Shown: positions 22,187 to 33,127, numbered from the stretch's first letter. The stretch is 64,000 bases of DNA from Streptomyces bottropensis ATCC 25435 (GCF_000383595.1 NZ_KB911581.1:992001-1056000), one strand, 5' to 3'. Numbers and translations are program-made. Notes: generated by a model from the sequence alone, not told the origin.

Positions 22187-22915
22187 TCAGGCGGAGCCCT
22201 CACCGATGATGCGACGCAGCACGTCCGGGCGGAGAACGACGATGCGGCGGCGCCTGGTGACCACGACCTGCCTGGTCCGCAGCTCCTTGAGCAAGCGGGC
22301 CACGGCCTCGCGCGAGGAGCCCACCGAGCCGGCGAACTCCTGCTGGCTGAGCCCGATGGTGAGTTCGATGCCCTCGTCGGTACGGGTGCCGTGGGTGCGC
22401 GTGAGTTCGAGCAACAGCACGGCCAGCCGTTCGCGCACGCTGAGGGCCGCCCATTCCAGGCGACGGCGGTCGGTCGACCGCTGGCGATCGGTGGTCAGCC
22501 CCAGCAGCTGCAAGGAGACCTGGGGACTGCCGGCGAGGAACGCGGTGAAGCGGGACCGGTCGATGGCCACCGCCTCGATCGCCTCCAGGGCCGTCACGGT
22601 GGCCGCCCGGTGCCGCCCGCTGAGCGCGGCACCCTCGCCGACGATGTCGCCGGGGCCGCGCAGGGCGAGCAACGCCTCGTAGCCGTTGGCCGCGATGGCG
22701 GTGACCTTGGTCCAGCCGTGCAGGAGGAGCACCACGTGGGTGGACGGTTCGTCCTGGTGCATGATCACGCTGCGGGCCCGGTAGCGCAGGGGACGGCCGG
22801 TGGTCAGCAGAGCGACGCGGTCGTCCTTCTCCAGACGGGCGAGGAAGGGCACGCGGTCGTCGAACCCGTCGTCGTCCCAGGCGTGTGTACGTCTGTCGGC
22901 CGTCCCCCAGGTCAT
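22187..22915 (-). CDS. Crp/Fnr family transcriptional regulator
   Basis: 242 residues from ATG 22915. The N-terminal cyclic-nucleotide-binding beta-roll runs from about 20 to 140 (RYRARSVIMHQDEPSTHVVLLLHGWTK, then GPGDIVGEGAALSGRHRAATVTAL, the phosphate-binding-cassette position). The dimerisation helix and a winged helix follow, with a recognition motif in LSQQEFAGSVGSSREAVARLLKEL. Crp proteins bind cyclic nucleotides or other ligands and regulate promoters. The gene leads a minus-strand block whose next member is a cyclase, so it may sense that product; this is inference. The frame is open further upstream, but the conserved domain starts after this Met. Confidence 0.88.
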   Translation of the reverse strand: MTWGTADRRTHAWDDDGFDDRVPFLARLEKDDRVALLTTGRPLRYRARSVIMHQDEPSTHVVLLLHGWTKVTAIAANGYEALLALRGPGDIVGEGAALSGRHRAATVTALEAIEAVAIDRSRFTAFLAGSPQVSLQLLGLTTDRQRSTDRRRLEWAALSVRERLAVLLLELTRTHGTRTDEGIELTIGLSQQEFAGSVGSSREAVARLLKELRTRQVVVTRRRRIVVLRPDVLRRIIGEGSA

Positions 22916-23185
22916 GCCGCCGCCCCCGCTTTCACCTGTGCCGATGCCCCTGACTCCGCAATCAGCCAACGTACTTGGGATGACCGCGGGGGCAACGGCC
23001 CGCAACCGGCCAGCCGTGGCCGGAGCCCGGTACTTGCGGAGCGGCCCGCCCGGTGTTCGGCCCGGTTCGGGGACACGGCACGCGTGCGGTAGCAGAACCG
23101 CAACAGAACCGGGGCGGGGAACCCGTGCTCGGGGGCGGGCGTTGGAGCATCATGGAGGGACAACCAGTCCGGGGGAGTGTTTCTC

Positions 23186-23725
23186 GTGTCGAACCCGTCA
23201 TGGCAGCCGATTCCGTGGCAGCAGCCGCAGGGCAATGGTCCTTCGATGCTCGCCGCGCACGCCGACCGTGAGCGTGCCGTGGATGTACTGAAGGCCGGGT
23301 TCAGCGAGGGCCGCCTTCCGCAGGACGAGTACGAGAGGCGCGTCGAGAGGGCCTACAGGGCGCGCACAGTGGGGGAGCTGTCCCTTCTGGTCGCCGACCT
23401 GCCGCAGGGGCCCTCGGGGATGCAGCCGACCGTCATGGGCGCTCCGGTGCCCAGGACGTTCATGCCGGCGCCCCTGCCGCCCCCGATGACCAACGGCAAG
23501 GCCGTGGGCTCCATGGTGTGCGGCGTGCTCACCACCATGACGATGGGGCTCACCGGCATTCCCGCAGTCATTCTCGGCCACACCGCCCGCGCCGAGATCA
23601 AACGTACGGGCGAGGGCGGTGACGGCTTCGCGCTGGCGGGGATCATCCTCGGCTGGCTCTCCGTGGCCGGCTGGGCCTTCTTCCTCGTCCTCATCGCCGT
23701 TCTGGAGACGTCCGCGACCCCCTGA
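23186..23725 (+). CDS. DUF1707 and DUF4190 domain membrane protein
   Basis: 179 residues. After a Gln/Pro-rich start, residues about 20-75 form a DUF1707 domain (HADRERAVDVLKAGFSEGRL, then DEYERRVERAYRARTVGELS LLVADLP), a common actinobacterial N-terminal module. A Pro-rich linker leads to two transmembrane helices of DUF4190 type (GKAVGSMVCGVLTTMTMGLTG and FALAGIILGWLSVAGWAFF). The GTG at 23186 is preferred over GTG 23177 because the SD GGGGGAG ends one base before 23177, too close to serve it. The function is unknown. The gene diverges from the Crp gene and precedes the rpsL promoter. Confidence 0.85.
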   Translation: MSNPSWQPIPWQQPQGNGPSMLAAHADRERAVDVLKAGFSEGRLPQDEYERRVERAYRARTVGELSLLVADLPQGPSGMQPTVMGAPVPRTFMPAPLPPPMTNGKAVGSMVCGVLTTMTMGLTGIPAVILGHTARAEIKRTGEGGDGFALAGIILGWLSVAGWAFFLVLIAVLETSATP

Positions 23726-23826
23726 GCCGGTACCGCGCCCGGGAGTTGCCGGGGCGCGGGACCGTGCCGGTGGCCGGTTCGGCCGGGCGGGCGCCCCCTG
23801 CTCAAACCACCGCCCGCCCATTTGTT

Positions 23827-23855
23827 TTGACCGTAGCGAATGAGGTAGGTACGCT
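23827..23855 (+). promoter_or_regulatory. str operon (rpsL) promoter
   Basis: TTGACC (23827-23832), a 17-base spacer and TACGCT (23850-23855) make a near-consensus vegetative promoter. Transcription from about 23861 leaves a leader of about 190 nt before rpsL. The interval 23726-24050 holds this promoter and the leader element at 23975-23999; I see no gene in it. Confidence 0.8.
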
Positions 23856-23974
23856 CAGACCTTGTGCCTGGGGTGTGCCCTGGCTCCCGTGCGTGCCTTC
23901 AACCGCACAGGGGGAGCCGTAAGCGGCCGCCGTACTCTGCGCCCTTTCTGCCTTGCGGCGGGAGTCTGCAGTTT

Positions 23975-23999
23975 CGACACACCCGACCGCGTGGGTCGG
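23975..23999 (+). promoter_or_regulatory. Leader element shared with the rpsJ leader
   Basis: A 25-nt sequence beginning CGACACACCCGACC and ending GTGGGTCGG is identical to 44302-44326 ahead of rpsJ. It contains CCGACC/GGTCGG, which can pair as a 6-bp hairpin with a GCGTG loop. It lies 51 bases before the rpsL GTG. Confidence 0.7.
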
Positions 24000-24050
24000 C
24001 GAATGTTTCAGGTTAGCTTCACCATTCGGCACACAGAAACCGGAGAAGTA

Positions 24051-24422
24051 GTGCCTACGATCCAGCAGCTGGTCCGGAAGGGCCGGCAGGACAAGGTCGA
24101 GAAGAACAAGACGCCCGCGCTCGAGGGTTCGCCCCAGCGTCGCGGCGTCTGCACGCGTGTGTTCACGACCACCCCGAAGAAGCCGAACTCGGCCCTGCGT
24201 AAGGTCGCGCGTGTGCGTCTGACCAGCGGGATCGAGGTCACTGCTTACATTCCGGGTGAGGGACACAACCTGCAGGAGCACTCCATCGTGCTCGTGCGCG
24301 GCGGCCGTGTGAAGGACCTGCCCGGTGTTCGCTACAAGATCATCCGCGGTTCGCTTGACACCCAGGGTGTCAAGAACCGCAAGCAGGCCCGCAGCCGCTA
24401 CGGCGCCAAGAAGGAGAAGTAA
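24051..24422 (+). CDS. rpsL: 30S ribosomal protein S12
   Basis: A 123-residue decoding-centre protein. The start is GTG 24051 with SD GGAGAAG; the longer frame upstream is not conserved. The S12 signatures [16 protein letters not shown] and [26 protein letters not shown] are intact. The lysines in TPKKPN and GVRYK, the usual streptomycin-resistance sites, are wild type. It is the first gene of the str operon; rpsG starts 2 bases after its stop. Confidence 0.98.
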   Translation: MPTIQQLVRKGRQDKVEKNKTPALEGSPQRRGVCTRVFTTTPKKPNSALRKVARVRLTSGIEVTAYIPGEGHNLQEHSIVLVRGGRVKDLPGVRYKIIRGSLDTQGVKNRKQARSRYGAKKEK

Positions 24423-24424
24423 GA

Positions 24425-24895
24425 ATGCCTCGTAAGGGCCCCGCCCCGAAGCGCCCGGTCATCATCGACCCGGTCTACGGTTCTCCTCTTGTCACGTCGC
24501 TGATCAACAAGGTGCTGCTGAACGGCAAGCGCTCCACCGCCGAGCGCATCGTGTACGGCGCCATGGAGGGCCTGCGCGAGAAGACCAGCAACGACCCGGT
24601 CATCACGCTGAAGCGCGCCCTGGAGAACATCAAGCCGACCCTCGAGGTCAAGTCCCGCCGTGTCGGTGGTGCGACGTACCAGGTTCCGATCGAGGTCAAG
24701 CCCGGTCGTGCCAACACGCTCGCGCTGCGCTGGCTGGTCGGTTACTCCCGCGCCCGTCGCGAGAAGACCATGACCGAGCGTCTGCTCAACGAGCTTCTCG
24801 ACGCGTCCAACGGCCTCGGTGCCGCTGTGAAGAAGCGCGAGGACACCCACAAGATGGCCGAGTCCAACAAGGCCTTCGCGCACTACCGCTGGTAG
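24425..24895 (+). CDS. rpsG: 30S ribosomal protein S7
   Basis: A 156-residue primary-assembly protein of the 30S head that nucleates folding of the 3' major domain of 16S rRNA. It starts [11 protein letters not shown] and has the S7 signature ([23 protein letters not shown]) and [13 protein letters not shown]. An SD is formed from the rpsL 3' end (AAGGAGAAGTAAGA). It is coupled to rpsL and followed 39 bases later by fusA. Confidence 0.98.
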   Translation: MPRKGPAPKRPVIIDPVYGSPLVTSLINKVLLNGKRSTAERIVYGAMEGLREKTSNDPVITLKRALENIKPTLEVKSRRVGGATYQVPIEVKPGRANTLALRWLVGYSRARREKTMTERLLNELLDASNGLGAAVKKREDTHKMAESNKAFAHYRW

Positions 24896-24934
24896 TCGCT
24901 ACCCCCATCGAGACCGAGAGAAGACCGAAGCCTT

Positions 24935-27061
24935 ATGGCTACCACTTCACTTGACCTGGCCAGGGTCCGCAACATCGGGATCATGGCCCACATCGACGCG
25001 GGCAAGACGACCACCACCGAGCGGATCCTCTTCTACACCGGCGTCAGCTACAAGATCGGTGAGGTCCACGACGGCGCTGCCACCATGGACTGGATGGAGC
25101 AGGAGCAGGAGCGTGGCATCACGATCACCTCTGCTGCCACCACCTGTCACTGGCCGCTCGAGGACAACGACTACACGATCAACATCATCGACACCCCGGG
25201 GCACGTCGACTTCACGGTCGAGGTGGAGCGTTCGCTCCGCGTGCTCGACGGTGCCGTCACGGTGTTCGACGGTGTCGCCGGTGTCGAGCCGCAGTCCGAG
25301 ACCGTGTGGCGTCAGGCCGACCGCTACGGCGTGCCGCGCATCTGCTTCGTGAACAAGCTGGACCGTACGGGCGCGGAGTTCCACCGCTGTGTGGACATGA
25401 TCTCCAGCCGCCTGGGCGCCGTCCCGCTCGTCATGCAGCTGCCGATCGGCGCCGAGATGGACTTCAAGGGCGTTGTGGACCTGGTCCGCATGAAGGCGCT
25501 CGTGTGGTCCGCCGAGGCCGCCAAGGGCGAGATGTACGACGTCGTCGACATCCCGGCCACGCACACCGAGGCTGCCGAGGAGTACCGCGGCAAGCTGGTC
25601 GAGGCCGTCGCGGAGAACGACGACGAGATCATGGAGCTGTTCCTGGAGGGCCAGGAGCCCACCGAGGAGCAGCTGTACGCCGCGATCCGTCGCATCACCA
25701 TCGCGTCCGGCAAGTCCGACGGCGTCACGGTCACCCCGGTGTTCTGTGGCACCGCGTTCAAGAACAAGGGCGTCCAGCCCCTGCTCGACGCGGTCGTGCG
25801 CTACCTCCCGACCCCGCTCGACGTCGAGGCCATCGAGGGCCACGACGTGAAGGACCCCGAGCTGGTCGTCAAGCGCAAGCCGTCCGACGACGAGCCGCTG
25901 TCGGCGCTGGCGTTCAAGATCATGAGCGACCCGCACCTCGGCAAGCTCACCTTCGTCCGGATCTACTCCGGTCGCCTGGAGTCCGGCACCGCCGTGCTGA
26001 ACTCCGTCAAGGGCAAGAAGGAGCGCATCGGCAAGATCTACCGTATGCACGCGAACAAGCGTGAGGAGATCGAGTCGGTGGGCGCCGGCGACATCGTCGC
26101 CGTCATGGGCCTGAAGCAGACCACCACCGGTGAGACGCTGAGCGACGACAAGCAGCCGGTGATCCTGGAGTCCATGGACTTCCCGGCGCCGGTCATCCAG
26201 GTCGCGATCGAGCCCAAGTCCAAGGGTGACCAGGAGAAGCTGGGTGTCGCCATCCAGCGTCTCGCGGAGGAGGACCCCTCCTTCCAGGTCCACTCGGACG
26301 AGGAGACGGGCCAGACCATCATCGGTGGTATGGGCGAGCTGCACCTTGAGGTGCTGGTCGACCGTATGCGCCGTGAGTTCAAGGTCGAGGCCAACGTCGG
26401 CAAGCCGCAGGTCGCCTACCGTGAGACGATCCGCAAGGCCGTCGAGCGCGTCGACTACACGCACAAGAAGCAGACTGGTGGTACCGGCCAGTTCGCCAAG
26501 GTGCAGATCGCGATCGAGCCGATCGAGGGCGGCGACGCCAGCTACGAGTTCGTGAACAAGGTCACCGGTGGCCGTATCCCGAAGGAGTACATCCCTTCGG
26601 TGGACGCCGGTGCGCAGGAGGCCATGCAGTTCGGCATCCTCGCGGGCTACGAGATGACGGGCGTCCGCGTCACGCTCATCGACGGTGGCTACCACGAGGT
26701 CGACTCCTCCGAGCTCGCCTTCAAGATCGCCGGTTCGCAGGCCTTCAAGGAGGCCGCGCGCAAGGCGTCCCCCGTGCTCCTTGAGCCGATGATGGCCGTC
26801 GAGGTCACCACGCCCGAGGACTACATGGGTGAGGTCATCGGCGACATCAACTCCCGCCGTGGTCAGATCCAGGCCATGGAGGAGCGGGCCGGTGCCCGCG
26901 TCGTGAAGGGCCTCGTGCCCCTCTCGGAGATGTTCGGCTACGTCGGAGACCTCCGCAGCAAGACCTCGGGTCGCGCAAGCTACTCGATGCAGTTCGACTC
27001 CTACGCCGAGGTTCCGCGGAACGTCGCCGAGGAGATCATCGCGAAGGCCAAGGGCGAGTAA
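24935..27061 (+). CDS. fusA: Elongation factor G
   Basis: A 708-residue translocase GTPase. The G domain has [15 protein letters not shown] (G1), RGITITSA (G2), [12 protein letters not shown] (G3), NKLDRTGA (G4). The G' insert, domain II and the later domains follow, with [14 protein letters not shown] and the domain IV tip region [13 protein letters not shown]. No fusidic-acid-resistance substitution stands out by eye. The gene is in the str operon between rpsG and tuf, which has a 155-base leader of its own. Confidence 0.98.
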   Translation: MATTSLDLARVRNIGIMAHIDAGKTTTTERILFYTGVSYKIGEVHDGAATMDWMEQEQERGITITSAATTCHWPLEDNDYTINIIDTPGHVDFTVEVERSLRVLDGAVTVFDGVAGVEPQSETVWRQADRYGVPRICFVNKLDRTGAEFHRCVDMISSRLGAVPLVMQLPIGAEMDFKGVVDLVRMKALVWSAEAAKGEMYDVVDIPATHTEAAEEYRGKLVEAVAENDDEIMELFLEGQEPTEEQLYAAIRRITIASGKSDGVTVTPVFCGTAFKNKGVQPLLDAVVRYLPTPLDVEAIEGHDVKDPELVVKRKPSDDEPLSALAFKIMSDPHLGKLTFVRIYSGRLESGTAVLNSVKGKKERIGKIYRMHANKREEIESVGAGDIVAVMGLKQTTTGETLSDDKQPVILESMDFPAPVIQVAIEPKSKGDQEKLGVAIQRLAEEDPSFQVHSDEETGQTIIGGMGELHLEVLVDRMRREFKVEANVGKPQVAYRETIRKAVERVDYTHKKQTGGTGQFAKVQIAIEPIEGGDASYEFVNKVTGGRIPKEYIPSVDAGAQEAMQFGILAGYEMTGVRVTLIDGGYHEVDSSELAFKIAGSQAFKEAARKASPVLLEPMMAVEVTTPEDYMGEVIGDINSRRGQIQAMEERAGARVVKGLVPLSEMFGYVGDLRSKTSGRASYSMQFDSYAEVPRNVAEEIIAKAKGE

Positions 27062-27108
27062 CGCTCCGCGTCCACACGCTTTAGGCTTGACTCCGGAGCC
27101 TCAGGGGG

Positions 27109-27134
27109 CAAACACCCGCCAACACGGGTGTTTG
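27109..27134 (+). other. Hairpin in the fusA-tuf intergenic region
   Basis: CAAACACCCG (27109-27118) pairs perfectly with CGGGTGTTTG (27125-27134) across CCAACA. It sits 48 bases after the fusA stop and 82 before tuf. It may stop or slow transcription from fusA, or protect the tuf mRNA end. A separate tuf promoter in this interval is known in other streptomycetes, but I do not see clear hexamers. Confidence 0.65.
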
Positions 27135-27216
27135 TCCAAGGACCCGGACTTTCCAGCAAAGATCACCTGGCGCCGATGAAGCAAGGCGTTCCAGAACCAC
27201 TCCCAGGAGGACCCCC

Positions 27217-28410
<1,194 letters not shown>

Positions 28411-28450
28411 TCTTGGCCCGCGAGGGCTGACCGGTAGGTAGGTCTCTGGA

Positions 28451-28490
28451 GAGGCCCGTACGACTTCGGTCGTACGGGCCTCTTCTGTTT
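28451..28490 (+). terminator. tuf terminator
   Basis: GAGGCCCGTACGAC (28451-28464) pairs perfectly with GTCGTACGGGCCTC (28469-28482) around TTCG, followed by TTCTGTTT. The 14-bp stem and T-rich tail make it a confident terminator for the str operon. Confidence 0.93.
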
Positions 28491-28520
28491 CCCTGGCTTT
28501 CTGTTTCCCTGGCTTTCTGT
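28485..28520. repeat. Short tandem repeat behind tuf
   Basis: The 16-base unit CTGTTTCCCTGGCTTT occurs twice exactly (28485-28500, 28501-28516), with a third copy begun at 28517. It directly abuts the terminator and extends its pyrimidine-rich tail. Confidence 0.85.
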
Positions 28521-28601
28521 CTCTCCGTCCTTCCTGTAACGCCTTTCCCTCGCCGGTCCAAGTACAAGTGACAGCACGACCGACCACGGGAGGTACGCAC
28601 C

Positions 28602-29195
28602 TTGGCACCGGACAGCAGAAGCCGTGGCGGTCCGCCGGGAGGCATGTACGATCCGGCGGCCTTCGAGGTCTTCTACCGCCGTCATGTCGACGCCGTGACC
28701 CGCTTCATGGCCCGGCGGGTCACCGACCCGCACACCGTCGCCGATCTCACCGCCGAGACCTTCCTCGCGGTGATCGACTCCGCCCGCGCCTACCGCCCCG
28801 ACCTCGGGAGCGAGACGGCCTGGCTGTACGGCATCGCGCGCAACGTGGTCGCGGCCGAGGTTCGGCGCCATGCGCGGCAGAGCGTGCTCGGCGGCCGGAT
28901 CGCCGGGCGGCGGCTGCTGGAGGCCGACGACATCGGCCGGCTGGAGGACAAGCTCGACGCGGAGGCGGCGGGGCGCCGGGCGCTGGCCGCGCTGGAAGGG
29001 CTCCCCGAGGGCGAGCGTGCGGTCGTCGAACTCGTCGCCGTCGACCAGTTGAGCGTCACCGAGGCCGCCACCGCGCTGGGGATACGCAAGGTCACGGCGC
29101 GCGTACGGCTGCACCGGGCCCGCCGGGCCCTGCGCTCGGCGGCGGTGGGCAGTGATCATCCGGCAGGGCTCAGCTACGCAGGGGGAGAGGCATGA
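28602..29195 (+). CDS. ECF-type RNA polymerase sigma factor
   Basis: A 197-residue group IV sigma factor. Sigma-2 is at about 20-95 ([52 protein letters not shown]). A linker and sigma-4 follow ([20 protein letters not shown], then [26 protein letters not shown]). The start is TTG 28602 with SD GGGAGG eight bases before. It is coupled by an ATGA overlap to the next gene, a one-TM protein that is probably its regulator. The target promoters are unknown. Confidence 0.9.
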   Translation: MAPDSRSRGGPPGGMYDPAAFEVFYRRHVDAVTRFMARRVTDPHTVADLTAETFLAVIDSARAYRPDLGSETAWLYGIARNVVAAEVRRHARQSVLGGRIAGRRLLEADDIGRLEDKLDAEAAGRRALAALEGLPEGERAVVELVAVDQLSVTEAATALGIRKVTARVRLHRARRALRSAAVGSDHPAGLSYAGGEA

Positions 29196-29797
29196 CCACG
29201 AGGACGACGAAGACCTTCGAGGACCGGCTGCTGGACGAGCTCCGGCGGGAGATCGCGCTGCGGGCCGAGGACGTGCCCGAGCCCGTGAACCGCCGGACGA
29301 TCACGACCCGGCGTGCGCTCGTCGCCCTCGCGGCGTGCGTCGCGGCGGCGGGTGTGGTGGTGGCGCTGCCGTCGTCGACCGGTGGGGCGCAGGCGTACGC
29401 GGTGGAGCGGAACGACGACGGCAGTGTCACGGTCAGCATGAAGGAGATCGGGCTGAGCGGCGACGACCAGAAGGAGCTGAGCGAGCGGCTGCGTGCCGAA
29501 GGCATCAGCGTGACCGTCGACAAGCCGAGGAACGGCTATGTCTGCGCGGGGTTTCGTGGTGAGGCCTATCAGCCGGGCTGGGTGGTGGGGCCGTCGCGTG
29601 GCACCGCTGAGGTGGTGCCACACCATGCGTTCACCCTGCGCCCTGGTGACTCCCTGGTGTTCGAGTTGCCGCAATGGGGGGCGGGGGACCGCGCTCCCGC
29701 CTCGACCGTGGTCGGGTTCAAGGGGCGGGCCGAGCCCTGCCGGGAAGTGCCCTGGGACGGGAGCGGCGCCCGTAGGGACTCCTTCGAGGAGAAGTAG
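29192..29797 (+). CDS. Single-pass membrane protein, probable partner of the ECF sigma factor
   Basis: 201 residues, with no family recognised. A charged cytoplasmic N-terminus of about 40 residues precedes one transmembrane segment (RALVALAACVAAAGVVVALP). An extracytoplasmic domain follows (YAVERNDDGSVTVSMKEIGL, then CAGFRGEAYQPGWVV, two Cys). This topology resembles anti-sigma factors, but the N-terminus has no zinc-binding HxxxCxxC motif. The ATG overlaps the sigma gene stop (ATGA), so the two are translationally coupled. A role in holding or sensing for the sigma factor is inferred from context only. Confidence 0.7.
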   Translation: MTTRTTKTFEDRLLDELRREIALRAEDVPEPVNRRTITTRRALVALAACVAAAGVVVALPSSTGGAQAYAVERNDDGSVTVSMKEIGLSGDDQKELSERLRAEGISVTVDKPRNGYVCAGFRGEAYQPGWVVGPSRGTAEVVPHHAFTLRPGDSLVFELPQWGAGDRAPASTVVGFKGRAEPCREVPWDGSGARRDSFEEK

Positions 29798-29804
29798 GCC
29801 GAGC

Positions 29805-29832
29805 GGCCCGTACGGCATCGACCGTACGGGCC
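29805..29832. terminator. Terminator after the sigma factor pair
   Basis: GGCCCGTACGG (29805-29815) pairs perfectly with CCGTACGGGCC (29822-29832) around CATCGA, 7 bases after the stop codon. It has no T-run. The arm resembles the tuf terminator stem. Confidence 0.8.
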
Positions 29833-29965
29833 CTCCGGCGTCTAGCGGCAGGCTTCGAAACTATTCGGCGCGTTCGACCCGTTGTCCCCTCGCTTCACTC
29901 CCTCCACCATTTGTCATGGCGCTGAGCAAATTCAGCCTTCGGGATGACCGGTCGAGGGGTGTGGC

Positions 29966-32900
29966 ATGTCCGCGGACGTCAGTCGGAGAACCGTTCTGGG
30001 AGCGGGTGCAGGGCTCGCCGTGGTGCCCGCCGTGCCGGGGGTCGCGGGGGCGGAGGAGGCGTCGGCGCAGGACATGGCCTCGGGGGGTGTGCCGGGCGGG
30101 CCGCGGGTCACCGACCCCGGCGCGTACCTCTCCTTCGCGCCCGTGCCGAGGGCGTTCGCGCTGGTCGGTGCCCCGGTGGTGGTCAGCCCGGAGGATCACC
30201 CCGGAGTCGTACGGGTCGCGGGGGATCTGCGGGACGACATCGAGCGGGTGACCGGGGTACGGCCGGGGAGTCAGATGGCGGCCGAGATCGTGCTGGTGGG
30301 GACCATCGGTCGGAGTCCGCTGATCGACGGGCTGATCGCCGCCGGGAAACTGGGCGTCGACGGGGTGCGGGGGAAGTGGGAGACCTCGCTGCAGACGGTC
30401 GTCGAGCGGCCGATGCCGGGGGTGCGCCGGGCCTTCGTCATCGCCGGCAGCGATCCGCGCGGCACCATCTTCGGGGCGTACGACGTCTCGTACGGCCTCG
30501 GCGTCTCGCCCTGGTACTGGTGGGACGACGTGCCGCCGGTCCGCCGGGACGCGGTGTACGTACGGCCGGGCCGGTTCAGTCAGGGCACGCCCGCCGTGAA
30601 GTACCGGGGCGTCTTCATCAACGACGAGAACCCGGCGCTCGGGACGTGGGCGCCGGCGTACTTCGGGCCCGGGAAGGCGCCGGGGCACCCCGGTGGCTTC
30701 AACGCGGACTTCTGGGCGAAGGTCTTCGAGGTGCTGCTGAGGCTGAAGGGGAACTACGTCTGGCCGGCGGTGTGGGGGCGGGCCTTCGCCGAGGACGACC
30801 CCGAGAACCACGCGCGGGCCAAGGAATATGGGATTGTCATGGGCACGTCGCATGAGGCGCCCATGATGCGGGGGATCGAGGAGTGGAACCGCCACGCGAT
30901 CCCCGCTGTGCGCGACGGCGCGGGCAAGGTGGTGACCCCCGGGCGGGACCCCTACGGGGGTACCGGGGAGTGGTCGTACCGCCGGAACGCCGAGGCCATC
31001 AGGGCGTACTGGCGGGACGGCATCCGGCGCATGGTCGACGAGGACTTCGAGGGCGTCGTCACGCTGGGCATGCGGGGCAACGGCGACACGAGCCTGCCGG
31101 ACGGCGACGGCATCGAGCTGATGCGGGAGATCATCGACACCCAGCGGCGGATCATCGCCGAGGTGACCGGCCGCCCGGTGCGGGAGACTCCGCAGGTGTG
31201 GACCCTCTACAAGGAGGTCCAGCGGTACTGGGACCGGGGGCTGCGGGCTCCGGACGACGTCACGGTCGTCCTCACGGACGACAACTGGGGGAACATCCGC
31301 AGGCATCCGGACCCGGGGGAGCCCGTACGGCCCGGGGGTTACGGGTTGTACTACCACTTCGACTACGTCGGTGTCGGGCGCAACTACAAGTGGGTCGACA
31401 CGGCGAACCTCGCGAATCTGTGGGAGCAGCTGCACCAGGCCGACGCGTACGGCAACCACGGTCTGTGGGTGGTGAACGTCGGCGACCTGAAGGGGAACGA
31501 GCTGCCGACCGAGTTCTTCCTGAACTACGCCTGGAATCCGGGCCGTTGGGGATCGAAGGACCTGGAGGAGTGGGAGCGGGGGTTCGCGCGGCAGAACTTC
31601 GGCGCGCAGGCGGCGGCGGAGATCGCCGAGGTGCTGGCCGCCTACGGGCAGCTCCAGGCCCGTCGCAAGCCCGAGCTGCTCAACCGCCGGATCACCCTCG
31701 ACGAGACGAAGGACCCCACGAAGGACGAGCGGGCGATCGTCTACGACGACCAGGCGACACCGTTCTTCTTCGGCCACCGGGAGCTGGAACGCGTCACGGC
31801 CCAGTGGCGGGCGCTGGCGAAGCGGGCCGACCGGGTGGGGCGGCGACTGCCGGCGGCCGTGCGGGACGCGTGGTTCGAACTGGTCGGATACGAGGTGGCG
31901 GCCACCGCGAACCTGTACGAGCTGCGGGAGGCGGAGTTCAAGAACCTGCTGTACGCACGGCAGGGACGGGCGGCGGCCAACGGCCGCGCGGAGGCCGCCG
32001 AGGCGGGACTGGCACGCGACCTCGCGCTGGCCGAGCGCTTCAACTCCGAGGTGGCGGGCGGGAAGTGGCGGGGCTTCCAGACGCAGCCGCACATCGGCTA
32101 CGGGGACGTGGAGCGCTACGGCCCGAACGCCGGGTGGCAGCAGCCGGAGCGGAACAACGTGGCACTGCCGGACGAGATCTTCCCCAGGGTGCGGCGGATC
32201 GAGGTGCCGGTGGCGGCGGAGCTGGGGGTGGCGGTCGACGGGGGCGACGACGCGGGGGAGTGGTGGCCCCGGTCCGCCGTGGAGGCGGTGCTGCCGGTGT
32301 TCAGCCCGTACCAGACCAGGCCCCAGCAGTACGTGGAGATCTTCAACCGGGGGCGCACGCCCTTCTCGTACCGGATCGAGTCGTCGGCACCCTGGCTGGT
32401 GGTGGAGCGCCCGCGGGGGCAGGTGGAGGAGCAGGTGCGGGTCGGGGTCCGGGTGGACTGGGGGCGGGTGCCGGCGGGGGGCGCCGAGGCTTCACTGACG
32501 GTGAGCGGGGCCGGGGCCTCGGTCGCGGTGAAGGCCGTCGCGGAGAAGCCGTCGGAGCGGGAGGCGCGGAAGCTGCGGGGGTTCGTCGAGGCGGGCGGCT
32601 ATGTGGCGATCGACGCGGAGCACCACACGCGGGCGGTGGGTTCGCGCGACGGGCGCGTGGGCTGGCGCCGGATCGAGCGGATCGGGCGTACGGGGGCGGG
32701 GGTGACGCCGTGGCCCGTGACGGCGCCCCGGCAGACGCCGGGCGGTTCGGGGCCGCGGCTGGAGTACGAGGTCGGGCTGCTGTCGGCCGTGGACGAGGTG
32801 ACGGTCCGGGCGTACGTCTCGCCGAGGAACCCGACGCTCGCGACGGGCGGCCTGCGCTACGGGGTGTCGTTCGACGGGGCGGAACCCCAGGTCGTCGACA

Positions 32901-33127
32901 TCAACGCCGTCACCGGGGCCGACGACGGGCTCATGAACAAGCAGTGGGCGCGCAACACCTCCGACAACGTGAGCGTCACGGTGACCCGGCACGCGATCGC
33001 CGGGCCCGGGGTGCACCGGCTGACGTTCTGGATGGTCGATCCGACCGTGGTGCTGCAGCGGCTGGTGATCGACACGGGTGGTTTGACACCGACGTATCTG
33101 GGGCCGCTGGAGAGCCACCGGATCTGA
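29966..33127 (+). CDS. GH115 xylan alpha-1,2-glucuronidase
   Basis: A 1053-residue secreted glycoside hydrolase of family 115, which removes (4-O-methyl)glucuronic acid side chains from xylan. The N-terminus has a twin-arginine signal (SRRTVLGAGAGLAVVPAV, then an Ala-rich cleavage region). Family features are ERPMPGVRRAFVIAGSDPRGTIFGAYDVSYGLGVSPWYWWDDVP, KYRGVFINDENPAL, LKGNYVWPAVWG, and GTSHEAPMMR, with acidic candidates such as the Glu in TSHEAP. (The first block is 181-224 approximately.) A helical middle and two C-terminal beta domains follow. The GH10 xylanase gene starts 18 bases downstream, so the pair probably acts together on glucuronoxylan. Confidence 0.88.
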   Translation: MSADVSRRTVLGAGAGLAVVPAVPGVAGAEEASAQDMASGGVPGGPRVTDPGAYLSFAPVPRAFALVGAPVVVSPEDHPGVVRVAGDLRDDIERVTGVRPGSQMAAEIVLVGTIGRSPLIDGLIAAGKLGVDGVRGKWETSLQTVVERPMPGVRRAFVIAGSDPRGTIFGAYDVSYGLGVSPWYWWDDVPPVRRDAVYVRPGRFSQGTPAVKYRGVFINDENPALGTWAPAYFGPGKAPGHPGGFNADFWAKVFEVLLRLKGNYVWPAVWGRAFAEDDPENHARAKEYGIVMGTSHEAPMMRGIEEWNRHAIPAVRDGAGKVVTPGRDPYGGTGEWSYRRNAEAIRAYWRDGIRRMVDEDFEGVVTLGMRGNGDTSLPDGDGIELMREIIDTQRRIIAEVTGRPVRETPQVWTLYKEVQRYWDRGLRAPDDVTVVLTDDNWGNIRRHPDPGEPVRPGGYGLYYHFDYVGVGRNYKWVDTANLANLWEQLHQADAYGNHGLWVVNVGDLKGNELPTEFFLNYAWNPGRWGSKDLEEWERGFARQNFGAQAAAEIAEVLAAYGQLQARRKPELLNRRITLDETKDPTKDERAIVYDDQATPFFFGHRELERVTAQWRALAKRADRVGRRLPAAVRDAWFELVGYEVAATANLYELREAEFKNLLYARQGRAAANGRAEAAEAGLARDLALAERFNSEVAGGKWRGFQTQPHIGYGDVERYGPNAGWQQPERNNVALPDEIFPRVRRIEVPVAAELGVAVDGGDDAGEWWPRSAVEAVLPVFSPYQTRPQQYVEIFNRGRTPFSYRIESSAPWLVVERPRGQVEEQVRVGVRVDWGRVPAGGAEASLTVSGAGASVAVKAVAEKPSEREARKLRGFVEAGGYVAIDAEHHTRAVGSRDGRVGWRRIERIGRTGAGVTPWPVTAPRQTPGGSGPRLEYEVGLLSAVDEVTVRAYVSPRNPTLATGGLRYGVSFDGAEPQVVDINAVTGADDGLMNKQWARNTSDNVSVTVTRHAIAGPGVHRLTFWMVDPTVVLQRLVIDTGGLTPTYLGPLESHRI

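Noticed and set aside
28485..28520. Possible CRISPR or mobile-element end
   Set aside because: Two exact units directly adjacent with no spacer; a simple tandem repeat.
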